From assembly GCA_032719365.1 (NCBI GenBank), contig CM064868.1:15852463-15916462 (forward strand): a stretch of DNA of 64,000 nt, given 5' to 3'. Within the stretch, counting starts at the first letter, position 1. Each line of letters starts with the position of its first letter. Below the pieces are notes generated by a model. It saw only the letters and a list, made by a program, of their open reading frames with translations. It made no database searches and was not told the origin of the DNA. The stretch is from Prinsepia uniflora (taxonomy: Eukaryota > Streptophyta > Magnoliopsida > Rosales > Rosaceae). Shown piece after piece: positions 1 to 9,938 of this stretch. A program made the translations under genes and the position numbers.

Positions 1-1117
1 CCATCCTGACCTTACGAAGATCGACAGAGCCCTGAAGATTCCTCCTGAGTTTCGTTAGATGAGCTGGCTGCTTTGCCCATCTAGAGATACTGATGACGGA
101 AGACCTCCGGCTAGCATAGTCAAGAAGTGGTTAAGTGCTCTGCTTCGTCTAAAGAGGGTTGTCATCCAGAAGAAGAACCATAGAGAAGGACTTGATGCAC
201 CCCCAAAAAAGAAATCAGGTCCCGAAATGCATTCACAAGATGTCCCGGACTCCACACCCTGCCAAGCTAGTCCAGCAGGATCATCCAGCAAATGTAGAGC
301 CTCAGATGGTCCTTCAGAGCAAGCGGAAGACCCTTCCAAGACCCTGAAGGTTGTCTCTACTTCCCCTGAAATGATTGAAGCTCTTCGGGATGATGGTTCA
401 GAACGTCTAGTGGAAAGAGCACAACCAACTTCTAGGGCTGTGGATATAGAGGCTGCCCCTGAGATTGTAGAAATGGCGAAGGTTGTGCCACCGGCTGCAT
501 ATGAGAAAGTTGCTAGAGACCTCAGGATCGCAAAGGCGGGGGCTCACAAGCTGGTTGACATACTTCGTGGACAAGCGGGGTTGGAAGAGGAGAACAAACG
601 AATGAAATCAGAGTGCATCCGCCTTCGAGAGGGTCGCGACCATTCTATACGAAACAACATTGCCTTGGTGGGTAAAATTTGTTCATTAGAGAACAAAATG
701 CTCGAGCTTGAGACAAGCCATGCAAAAAAGTTGTTGGTAGAGAGTGAACGTGACACTGCCCTTAACGAGTCGGAAGAGAAAGTCAAACTCCTAGAAGCTG
801 AAATAGAAAATCTGAAAGCTGATTGCTCGTTACCACCACATGCCCCCACAACTTTGTACTTCTAGGAAAGTGAAGTGCAAAAGTTGGGTATGGAGAGCCG
901 GAGCGGGATCACCACCAAAGAGCAAGAGCTTGAACTAGAAGTAGAGCCCGAGGCTGGACCCGAGCCTGGAGACGAGGCTAAGAAAGTTGATGTTCCTGAA
1001 ACCGACGAGTCACTTTTGACGACATTTCCCTACTTTCCGCAGACGAGTGGTCAGAGTTTCGAAGAACCATGGGGTGTGAAGACTTGCATCCATAGTTTCT
1101 TTACATGTGTATGTTGA
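1..1117 (+). pseudogene. Accessory coiled-coil ORF of a Tat-type retrotransposon (3' part, broken)
   Basis: One reading frame runs from the window edge to 1117, broken by TAG at 56-58 and again at 863-865. The middle part (59-865) has a basic, Ser/Pro-rich stretch, then a long heptad-rich region (about residues 140-255) rich in Glu, Lys, Leu and Arg that should form a coiled coil. The last part (875-1117) is acidic with Glu-Pro repeats. It looks like the C-terminal half of the accessory protein that Tat-lineage Ty3 elements carry antisense to pol, as seen again at 23368-25975. The tail-to-tail arrangement with the integrase remnant at 1793-2524 (minus strand) fits this. The N-terminal PF04195-like domain would lie left of the window. 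Function in the element is not known; a nuclear role has been reported for the maize Grande accessory protein. Two in-frame stops make it non-functional here. Confidence 0.6.
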
Positions 1118-1400
1118 CTATTACATTTTCATTTTTGTATTGAATAACTGGTTTGAGCAATCGAGTTGTGATTAGCCAGCCATTCTTGGAATGAATAAAT
1201 GAAAACAATATTCATGAAAAATTTTGTTCTCCCAGCTCTTTGTCAAATTTTTCCAACTATTTGATGTATCCCAAACTTATTTGTTCATCAAATGCCCCCC
1301 CGTTGTAGCCATGGGCGTTCAATGGTGGGGTTTAACTAACTTTGTTAGCATTTGCATTGGTGTTGCCTTCAAGGAAGGGCTTGTGCTTCTTAAGTGAAAG

Positions 1401-1672
1401 CTTGAAGTGCTTCCATGAAGAAAACTTAGGGTGCTTCCAAGAGTAAGGCTTAGGGTGCTTCCTAAGAGGAAGGCTTGAGGTGCTTCCTGAAGGAAGGTTT
1501 CGGGTGCTTCCTGGTGGAAGGCTTTAAGTGCTTCCTAATGGAAGGCTTTGTGTGCTTCCTGGTGGAAGACTTTGGATGCTTCTTGGAGGAAGGCTTGAGT
1601 GCTTCTCGGAAGAATTCTTTGGATGCTTCCTGGAGGAAGGCTTGAGTGCTTCTCGGAAGAAGGCTTAGGGAA
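1401..1672. repeat. 24-bp minisatellite
   Basis: About eleven imperfect copies of a 24-bp unit built around GCTTCCTGGTGGAAGGCTTT. Because 24 is a multiple of three, both overlapping minus-strand frames stay open and read as 8-residue repeats (for example RKHPKPST). Position and lack of any other signal suggest a simple expansion in the 3' internal region of the retrotransposon, not a gene. Confidence 0.75.
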
Positions 1673-1792
1673 CCTTGCCGAAAGTACAATAACACATAGG
1701 TGAATTAGGAATGACTTGACAGCTTTATTTGTAAGTCTAAATACATCATTCTTGAAAATAAAGTCTATATTTGGCACAAAACAATGACTAGC

Positions 1793-2524
1793 TTAGGTTT
1801 GAGCTCTAGTTTGCGTTATACATAATATTTTCAGAGATGATGAGGGTTCATGGAACCACTCACTAACTTTCCGTCCATTGTCTCTAAGGTGTAGCTTCCC
1901 TTTCCGCCTACCTGGTAGACTCGGTAGGGTCATTCCCATGGGGGACTTGAGTTTTTGAGACCCTGGACGATTGGGTGTTGCAAAATTTTTCTTGAGAACA
2001 AGGTCACCTGGGAGAAAGTGCCGGAGTTGAGCCTTCTTGTTGTAGGAACTTCTCACTTACTGCTGGTAGCTGGAGATGCGCTTCACCACTTGCTCTCTTA
2101 ATTCCTCGCTGAGATCAAGTGAGGTTCTTAAAGCGATGGAGTTGACTGCCAGATCATCGAGCTCGGTAAAAGGCGCTGGAATAACAACATGTGAAGGAAT
2201 GACTGCGTCAGTGCCGTAAGCAAGGGTGAATGGAGACTCTCTTGTTGTACGACGGGGAGTGGTGCGGTAAGCCCAGAGCGTGCCATCCAACTCCTCATCC
2301 AGCAAGCCTTTCTTATCATCGAGTCGCTTCTTGATACAGTCGAGGATCGTCTTATTTGAAGCTTCTGCCTGGCCATTACCCCGGGGGTAATATGCAGTTG
2401 AAGTGAAATGTTTGACCTTCCAAGACTCAAAGAACTCGTTGAGTATGGCGCCAGTGAACTGAGTTCCATTATCTGTTAGAATGACTTTGGGAAGTCCAAA
2501 TCGGTAGATGATCTGGCTCCAGAT
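1793..2524 (-). pseudogene. Ty3-type integrase, C-terminal part (broken)
   Basis: Read on the minus strand from about 2524 down, the translation gives the end of an integrase catalytic core (TDNGTQF with an Asp, then YYPRGNGQAEASN with the catalytic Glu). The typical Ty3 stretch LWAYRTTPR follows, then LAYGTDAVIP and a C-terminal domain with the motif YNKKAQLRHFLPGDLVLKK. An in-frame stop at 2057-2059 splits it, and the first catalytic Asp and the zinc finger are missing. Upstream it is cut by an internal deletion that brings it next to the primer site at 2581-2600. It belongs to the same minus-strand element as the LTR at 2601-3608. It is a dead fragment; the protein once joined retrotransposon cDNA to host DNA. 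Confidence 0.85.
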
Positions 2525-2573
2525 GATCTGGCGCCAGTGAACTGAGTTCCATTATCTGTTAGAATGACTTTGC
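2449..2573. repeat. Short direct duplication (about 42 bp, 80-bp spacing)
   Basis: The integrase-coding stretch at about 2449-2490 recurs at about 2530-2573, beginning GCGCCAGTGAACTGAG in both copies, with ATGATCTGGC repeats between. It sits at the junction where the interior was deleted, so it probably records the slippage or end-joining event. Confidence 0.7.
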
Positions 2574-2580
2574 GTTTTAT

Positions 2581-2600
2581 CTCTCAATGAAAACACCAAT
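2581..2600 (-). other. Primer binding site of the minus-strand Tat-type element
   Basis: On the minus strand the LTR ends CTTCAACA and is followed directly by ATTGGTGTTTTCATTGAGAG, which has the position and look of a Ty3 primer binding site. The donor tRNA was not assigned. Confidence 0.5.
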
Positions 2601-3608
2601 TGTTGAAGCTGAATTCGTCCTTTAAACTCAAAAGACTCAAGGATCCATGCAAACAAGCAAACAGTAAGCTATCGTTCGTTCAATGATCGAGACCCGGGGG
2701 TTGTTCGACCAAGAACGCTCCAATGCTTAAGTCAGCTTCGAAGAGAAATCTCAAGAGCTTAAGTAGCGTTGAACAGAATTACCTAGAAAGTGAAATGAGA
2801 TCCGCTATTTATAGGAAAACCTTGGAGCTTCGGAGCGTTCTGGTTGGTCGGTTGAATTTGTAATTAATAAATAATATATTATTAATTAAATATATTATTT
2901 AATAATTATAATAATAGCTCATTATGATAATAATGATAATTATTGTGATTTAATATCAATATTTAATTGTCCGTTATTTAGAATAATGACAATTAACTCT
3001 CGGGGAAGAATATTAATATTACGGAGACTTTTAACCCGATTAAATAACGTATTTAGCTGGTAAATAGATTATTTAATGTATGGGTATCTTCAAGTCATTT
3101 TTATTATTGTCAGGGGCAATTTGGTCATTTTAAGAATTACGGGCCATATGGCGGTTTCACAATTTTCAGGTGATTTTGGGTTCCACACTATGCCTTTCCT
3201 CGGCAAGGTGAATGGAGGTGGTCATGGTATGGGTCGACCAGAATCGTCGACGACGAGGGAGGAGAGTTCTGGGTTGTCTCAGCCATGACTGGTCGTCAAC
3301 TTCGGTGACGACAGGAAAGGTCTGTCTCTAGGGGGTTTTGTTTAGTGTCGCTAGTAAGCACGATGATGGTCGGATTTGAGGGCTACAGAAGTGGTTGTGG
3401 CTAGTGTTACTGTCGCGTGAGGGAGATGACAAAGAAGAGAGTTTGCATGAGAAGGGAGAAGGAGGTGAGGTTTTTGATGGATTTTTAGTGAAGGCTTTAA
3501 GGATTGAATATTTGGGTTGGGCCGAAGATAGTGTTTAAACCTTTCGGCCCAAGTAGTTTCGGGTTTAATTATCACAATCCAAGTTGGTTACATTATCAAA
3601 GTCCAACA
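2601..3608 (-). mobile_element. LTR (5' LTR in minus orientation) of a Tat-type element
   Basis: On the minus strand this 1008-bp segment starts TGTTGGACTTTGATAATG and ends CTTCAACA, with TGTT/AACA inverted ends. A TATA box lies at 2804-2815 (minus). The small ORFs at 3076-3288 and 3351-3575 lie inside it and look like chance frames. The AT-rich block at 2860-3060 is inside as well. The partner LTR is outside the window, so no target-site duplication can be checked. Confidence 0.6.
2804..2815 (-). promoter_or_regulatory. TATA box of the minus-strand LTR
   Basis: The minus strand reads CCTATAAATAGC, about 205 bp before the LTR's 3' end, as expected for the U3 promoter of an LTR. Confidence 0.5.
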
Positions 3609-4010
3609 ATCACTCATAGGACTTTTAATTGGAATAATTTCGAATTTGCAGGACGAGATGTAACAAAATAATTCATATCCAATGGAATGTTCTATTAAGT
3701 TGGATAAAAAACACGTAAATTTATAAGGCTTTTTAGTCGAAGAGAATCATGTTAAGTAACCACTCCTATTATTGGCTTTTTGCATCCCCATGGGGCTGCT
3801 CGGGCAAAGAACCGGAAAATCGAGCATTGATTTAGAGCACATTTTCATGTTCAGAGCATTGCCCAGCATCGCTTGCCAAACTAAGCTTTGTTTAAGAGGC
3901 TGGGGTGGGTTCCTTTTCAGCGCCTGTTTTTTATTTATATGTTTTTTTTTTCAAGGCAAGCCCCTACAAAGTATAGGTTGGCTTTGTGATTGATCAGAAA
4001 GTACCAAGGG
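3609..4010. other. No recognised feature
   Basis: This is the original flank between the minus-strand LTR and element 1. I see no open frame with gene character and no repeat. It becomes contiguous with 29795 onward once element 1 is removed. Confidence 0.5.
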
Positions 4011-4112
4011 TTTTCTGTAACGACCAGCCCCGGAATTCGGGATTAGATTAGTAACTAATCATGATTAACGGGGTCAATTGGTGATTAGTTGGGCGAAATC
4101 GGACGAACGATG

Positions 4113-4454
4113 CAAAATGACCGTTTTGCCCCTGGTCGTGGGTAAAACGTTGACTTTTATTCGGATGGTCAAATGGACTTTGACCGATGACCGTGACGTA
4201 GTTTGGGACGTCACGAGTCCATAGACAGGTGGCATGTTCGGTTCCGACGTTCGGGGTGAAAGTTATGACGTTCAGAAGGCTAAGGGCATTTTCGTAATTT
4301 GGACGAAAATGGGGAAATTGTTGACTTTTTACCGGGAGGTCCGATGGCCGAGGACCGAGGGCCGTTAGGAAGGTCTCAATGCTCTGAGTCCGTAGACAGG
4401 CGGCACGCGTCGATCGAAGTTCGGATGACCAAATTACGAGTCTAGACGCGTGAG
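4113..4454 (+). repeat. Two diverged tandem modules of about 171 bp in the LTR
   Basis: Module 1 (4113-4283) and module 2 (4284-4454) share the same order of marks: AAAATG or CATTTT with GTAATTT, then GTTGACTTTT, then a GGTC-rich stretch, then GAGTCC.TAGACAGG.GGCACG, then a TCGG..TTCG stretch. Equivalent pairs lie near 10034-10375, 12048-12395, 17458-17805 and 45790-46130, and three copies lie in 59580-60130. Confidence 0.7.
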
Positions 4455-4990
4455 GGGCATTTTGGTAATTTTCCAAGTGAGAGCAAAATGGTAAATTGGC
4501 CATTTTTTTTGGGACAGTCGTGTGCGGCGTGGATTCCTTTCAGAAAACAGAGCATGGGCTGAGGGAATTGTTTAATCTGTCCCAATGAATTGTTTATAAC
4601 GGTTAGTGACATTGAGAGGAGATTGTTTAGAACTGAAGACTTAGTGCTAGGCGTGCTGGGTATTATTTATACAGTGGGGTGATTGGGGTAGTGCACGAGT
4701 ACGCAATGCCGTGTTGGTTTTTGAGGAAGCACAGGGATCGTGCTGGTTAGTGTTAGTGTGTGTGTGAGTGTTGAGTGGAATTTGAGGCCACAGGTGAGTT
4801 AGTTTATACTTGGAGTGGGTTGAACGGAGTTTGAGTGGTGTATGTGCGGGAAACAAATACGATGGGCTGGTGCCATTGGAACTGAGAAAACAGAGACATT
4901 GATCAGACCATGATCGACCTTTCCAAGGCCAAATTGAGTGAAATTGTGAACGAGAAGGGGATCAAGGAGGTTAGAGCAGAGTGTTGAGAC

Positions 4991-5012
4991 TGAGAGAGAG
5001 AGAGAGAGAGGA
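4991..5012. repeat. GA microsatellite in the LTR
   Basis: A run of GA dinucleotides; the matching site in the 3' LTR is at about 10914-10936. Confidence 0.85.
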
Positions 5013-5409
5013 ATGGGATGAAAATGGTGAGAGGAGAGTCCAAAATTCGAAACGGGTTCTTGAGGGAGTGAGAATCCAATTTCAAAATGTAGGCCAACCC
5101 AAGACCAATTAGGGATCAATTCTGTCTTCTGGGATCTCCTTTAGTCGATCCAGATCAAGGGATCGAAGCTTTAAGCCTTGGGAAGTCTTGGACAGACACG
5201 GCGGAGTTCAGAGAAATTGAGGATTGGGTTGTGTAAGTGGGGGAGTTAGAAGACACAATTGAGCTTGAAAGCTCGCTTAGATTGATCAGACAAAATTGTT
5301 GGCTGGATCAATTAATTGAAATCAGACGGCAATGATGGAATTCGATGAAGGAGCAGTACCCGGTACCCGGGTGTTCTTTGATGTTCGTCGTCGAGTCGTC
5401 TGATTTTAG

Positions 5410-5415
5410 GTAAGT
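5410..5415 (+). other. Splice-donor-like site in the LTR
   Basis: TTTTAG|GTAAGT. The same position in other family members keeps a donor-like sequence: GTAAGT 11335, GTGAGT 18524, GTAAGC 46718, GTAACT 50782 and GTAAGT 60614. A matching acceptor-like CCTCCAG|GT lies at 7272-7274. Confidence 0.4.
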
Positions 5416-5937
5416 GATTGTAAAATTAAGGTCACAGAACTGTAATTGAACTTGTAATGAAGGTGTTCAAATGCTCAATTGAAAGAATTAGGGTTGATTT
5501 GACAGTGAACTAAACAGGTCATCACGCGGGTTGAACGGCCCGTTTAACCGTGAGCAGGGTGAAGACGATGACTGTTTATGTTACTGTAGCTGGCGCGTGG
5601 GTGTCACGCGCAGCCACTCACGGTGGTGCGTGACGGCGCTTGGGACGGTTTTTCAAGGTGATTTCAAAATGACTTTAATCCTAGTCAATGTAACGAATAT
5701 TTTAGCGTTGGTTTCGAATGTATCGAACACCGTATCGATGTTGGTTCGAGGGTCCGAAGGTTTACGTTACGTTTTTAATTAATGATTAATTCCCAAAAAA
5801 TTATGGGAAATTAGTATGTTGTTATTTGAGACCTTAATGACCCTGGAATGTGATTTCGAACAGGATTCGGGTTTTCTGGAAAAAGCCAGAATTTACGGGA
5901 ACGCGTACGGCGCGAAACCGAGCCTTAAGAACGGTGT

Positions 5938-7244
5938 GTGAGTGGACGTTGCTTTTCAAATTTAATGCATGCATAAATATTTCTATGATTTCTATGAATA
6001 TGATTATGAATGGTGATTGATTTCGATTTCCGTATTTATACGTATTTTTTATATGCATACAAAATTACACGTATTTCGAGACTATGGTTTCTTTTTTACT
6101 TGATGATGGTTTAATGAATGATTTTATGTGATTTGTGCGTTTTAAGATGCTGTTTATGATTGTGAGTGTGATTCACGGTACTGACGCGATTTTCGAGATT
6201 TCTGCGGTTTTGCACGTTTTACGAGATTTTGATGTATATGGTGATTTGACCACTGTTTGATGTTTGAATTTGAAATTTGAAATGAGATTGTGATTTTGAG
6301 GATTTTAAAATGGATTTTGGAAAAAGGTGATTTCGGGCTTGATGCTCGGGGCATAAAAGTAATTTTGATGAACGAGACTTCGGTTTTCGAAAGTTTGAAA
6401 ACGGATTCTTGGTTTGGGTTCGGGATGATGCTTCCGGATGCTGGCTTACGGAATCATTATTGCGAATTCGAATTCGGGAATGGAAGACGATTTAATAAAG
6501 TGATTTGGTGTGATTATACATGCCCCGTGTTTAATGATGATTTGAATATGTTTTGTGAAGTACGATTTGGGGATTTGAATGTGGAAATTCGGACCATGAG
6601 TCCTGTTGTGAAAAATACGGTTTCGGGATGGATCCCGCGTTTTTGTGATTGACAAATGTTTTGGGTTTAAAGATCCGTTGAAAACTGTTTTGGGTTTAAA
6701 GACCTGGTGCTATTGCTGGAGCACGTTTTGAGTTTAAAAACTCGGTTAATTAATGACGGGGGAGGGCCCTTAATGAGTTTAAAGACTCGGTTATTGTGAT
6801 ACCCCCGAGGCCTATTGATTATGTTCTGAGTTTAAAGACTCGTTGAAATCCCGGGAAGGCCTGATTATGCGCATGGTTTTGAGTTTAAAGACTCGGGCTC
6901 ACTTGATATCCAGCAAACTGATTGATTGTGATTCATTGTTATTTTATGATGTTCGGATGTGTTGGGCAGTGGCCCGGTTTACATGGTTGATGGATTTGGT
7001 TTATGTTGTATACTTGGATTCTGATTTCGTGGTTTTGGGCTGAGGCCCTGTGTTTATAATTGCGGGCTAAGACCCGAAGATTAAGAATGGAAAATGTTTT
7101 TTTGATTTTCATATACGAATTTCTTATGTTGAAAATGTAATGGATTGCGAAACGATTTTTTGTATGCATGCATTGGTTTTACGTGGAGGGTAAAAACGTC
7201 TTTCGGTAACTGTTTTATAAACTGATTTATTTTTGTCCACTCAC
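5938..7244 (+). other. Segment bounded by long-range complementary arms GTGAGTGGAC / GTCCACTCAC
   Basis: The 10-nt arms at 5938-5947 and 7235-7244 are perfect reverse complements. An ATGCATGCAT palindrome lies just inside each arm (5965-5974 and about 7164-7173). The same layout occurs in element 2, the solo LTR and the fragment at the right edge. Confidence 0.55.
6660..6900 (+). repeat. Array of GRGTTTAAAGACYC mini-hairpins
   Basis: Six or seven copies of GGGTTTAAAGACCC or GAGTTTAAAGACTC (some with a point change) at irregular 35-70-bp spacing. Each can fold as a 4-bp stem over TTAAAG. The second pair alternates G-C and A-T. The array is repeated in the 3' LTR (about 28985-29245), and a related one is in 61848-62000. 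Confidence 0.7.
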
Positions 7245-7447
7245 ACCTTTTGGTTTTTTTTATTGACCCTCCAGGTCGTGGCGCGTTGATCGAGGCTGTT
7301 CGAAGGGCGGAGGCATGAGTAAGTACGTGTGGCTATCCCTGATTTGGCAAGTACTGAGAGTAACTTTGGAATTTCAGTCGTCTTGCCAGACGGGGGCAGG
7401 ACCGGGCTCGGTTATCAATGCCCTTTTCGGGGGTGGTCCTGTCAATT

Positions 7448-7459
7448 TGGTATCAGAGC
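7448..7459 (+). other. Primer binding site, initiator-Met tRNA type (element 1)
   Basis: TGGTATCAGAGC, the standard plant iMet primer sequence, four bases after the LTR end. Confidence 0.9.
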
Positions 7460-9925
7460 ACTAGGTTGCTGATTCTGTTGCCACATCATGCCTCCGAAGC
7501 GTAAGCCTCGTGCGCGACCTGGTAGTGAGACGAGTAGACGAGGGTGTATGGGACCTCGTGTTGGATCTCGGGTGAGATTGACCCTGGTTTGAGGGTCAGA
7601 TGTCGGGTAGTGTACACTGTGAATTGCGATTTGTTAGACATAGAATTGCGTGGGTCGCAGGGACGAATGAGACCGGTGGCTGGAAGGCCTCATAATTGGG
7701 CAAATTGTACTATCTCTTAGGCCCTATTGGTCGTATAGAATGTGGTTGAGCATTAGAAATTCCTCGGGGACTGGGTATGTCAGTGATGACATGATCGGTT
7801 TGGTATGAGTTTGGACTCAGGAGGAGTCGAGATGTGGATGTGGGACTCACGATGAGTCAGGATTTGGGGTTAGGAACGTGAGATGAGTCATAGTAAGGTA
7901 TCAAGGCTCGAGAGGAGCCAGGAAGGCTGAGTGTGGAACGTTGGCACCCAGGATGCCAAGGACCGGTTTATGGTCACGTATTGAATGAGTTAGGAAATTA
8001 TAGCTTGGTTTTGTGGAACGGTGGTCTTGTGGAGATAGCTGATTATCGTGGGTACTTGGTGTAGTGGTAGTGGTTGAGAATCATGGAGCGTTTAGGGAAC
8101 GTTCATTATCTTGACGTGGATTGTCAGAATGGTGGTACCCATGGTTGTGGGGTACGAGTGATGATGCGGGATCGTCGCTCGGTATGAGCGGAGATCCAGG
8201 GCTATCAACTTTGCACACTGTGTGCTAGTGTGGATGTTGTATGCTAGTGTGGGTGATTGTGCGTTGGTGCTGGTACTAGCGCTGGTGCTAGTGTCAGTGA
8301 GTGAGATTGTGTTGAGCCACGAGTTGGGATGTGAGTCTGTCTTGATGAACGTACGTTGGTATTTGAGATTCAGTAGTGGTTGAGTGATGGGCTGGATGGA
8401 ATCCAGCGGAGATGGTGATGTGTTGGGATAAGTCCCAACAGTGATGAGGTGATTAGAGATTAGTGGATAAACGGTATGTTTGAGACATGAGGAATCTTGG
8501 GACGACGTTCCCTATGTCATGAGAGTTGGAGGATTCGGGGAGTTATTGTCAACTCCAGGATTGGTGTGACCATGCATTCCTTATATTCCCAGAAAGTACA
8601 AGGAAATTACTGGATATGAAAGGAGGAGGAAATCATTGGTGTTTGGTATTCGGAAGTCATCGGGGTTGGCTTCTTATTCTCTGCCCTAGCAGGTGTTGAT
8701 CGCGGATACCAGTACGATGATCGTGTATTGGGTGGTTGACCCATGTATGTTTTGGGGTCATCAGGTGGAGTTGAGTTTCTCGAGGTTGGGGTAAACAGGA
8801 TTCCCTTTTTCTGCTTGGTGGCAGACGATGTTGGATATTTGGTACGGTGGGTGCAGTGAGTTGTGTTTGCACTCAGAAAGGATGGATGTTGATGACATCA
8901 TATTGGATCATCCTTGGTCTCTCCTAGGTGGAGTGGCAGGGATCAATATGAGGTCAATGGAGGGGATCCACCAAGTGGATGTGTTACGTTGTTGAGTGAA
9001 TGATTGGACGTGAAAATAGTTGAGGGGTGTTGTGTGGTTGACAAGAATTCTAGAGGGTGTAAGATCCTCCAATCAGGTTCCAGGTGGATTGCTAGCTGTG
9101 AGCATGGGTGGATCCTAGGTGGATCTGGATTATGATGTTGTGGGCCTTGGGCGTGGTGACGATCTAGAATTGTGGTGTTACCAGTCGGGTGACGTGGTAA
9201 CAGACTCGAATTGTGATCGCCTTGATCAGGCTAGGTGAAGAGCTTATCGCTCTGTCATAAATGTTTAGATATGGGAATACTTGGACCGAACTTCCTTTCG
9301 AAGTTAATCTGTACTCGAGCGAGTTGGAATGTTTATATTTGACTCGAGGTTTCAACTCGTGAGTGATGGGCTTGGCTTCCTTTCGAAGTCAATCGGATGT
9401 GACGTGGTAACCGTTGAGCGAGTACCCGATAGATTCGGAGTTGGTATGCATCGGTAGTTGTGAGTGGTGGTACGAGGTGACGACACCGATTGGCTGATGA
9501 ATGGAGCTTTACTAGTGTGGTAAAGCTTAAGCAGTGAAAGTTTGGCTCGTAGCGTCGGTATGGACTGACAAGTTAGATTTGGTGACTCTCAGGGGGAGCA
9601 GACGTCAGGTATATTAATGTTTGAGAGGAACCGACTAGCTGAAGGAGTCAGCTAAATGTTGAATTTAACAAGCGTTATTAACACGGGTCTGGTGATCAAC
9701 TTCACTCGGGGTGGTCGATGTGGTTGGTCCGACGTAAGACTATGATGGGGCCTCTACGTATAGATGAGTTTAGCTGGTGTAAGTGTACACGTGTTGCGAG
9801 GTCGAAATGTTTCCACGAGGTAGATGTGGAATAAGGATAATTGGAATTTTCGAGAACGGAACTAATTTAAGGAGGCAGTAACGGTTGAGATCTGATCGGC
9901 TGGAATTTCGAGGACGAAATTCTTT

Positions 9926-9937
9926 AAGGGGGGAAGA
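9926..9937 (+). other. Polypurine tract of element 1
   Basis: AAGGGGGGAAGA directly before the 3' LTR start at 9939. Confidence 0.85.
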
Positions 9938-9938
9938 T

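Larger units (their letters stand above)
4016..7444 (+). repeat. 5' LTR of element 1 (3.4 kb)
   Basis: It begins TGTAACGACCAGCCC and ends GGTGGTCCTGTCA directly before the primer site. In order it holds: two tandem diverged modules (4113-4454), a GA microsatellite (4991-5012), a splice-donor-like GTAAGT (5410-5415), the complementary arm GTGAGTGGAC (5938-5947), a hairpin array (about 6660-6900), the second arm GTCCACTCAC (7235-7244) and an acceptor-like site (7272-7274). The 151-residue minus-strand frame at 4048-4503 lies in the module block and is not a gene. By eye it is above 95% identical to the 3' LTR. Confidence 0.9.
7445..9938 (+). mobile_element. Non-coding interior of element 1, rich in short hairpins
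   Basis: There is no gag, protease, RT or integrase frame. The interior is largely alignable with that of element 2 (13761-17359), sharing blocks such as GGTACCCAT...GGGGTACGAGTG. Short perfect hairpins include GACTCA/TGAGTC (7844-7858), GGCTC/GAGCC (7905-7919), TTGGCA/TGCCAA (7941-7959), CGCTC/GAGCG (8176-8190), GCTGGAT/ATCCAGC (8391-8407) and AATTTCG/CGAAATT (9904-9921). The minus-strand frames at 8657-8872 and 9164-9355 are chance. Confidence 0.8.

Noticed and set aside
3076..3288. 70-residue frame
   Set aside because: Inside an LTR, no motif.
6290..6652. 120-residue frame, also at 28619-28981
   Set aside because: LTR copy pair of element 1, no domain, composition of the surrounding LTR.
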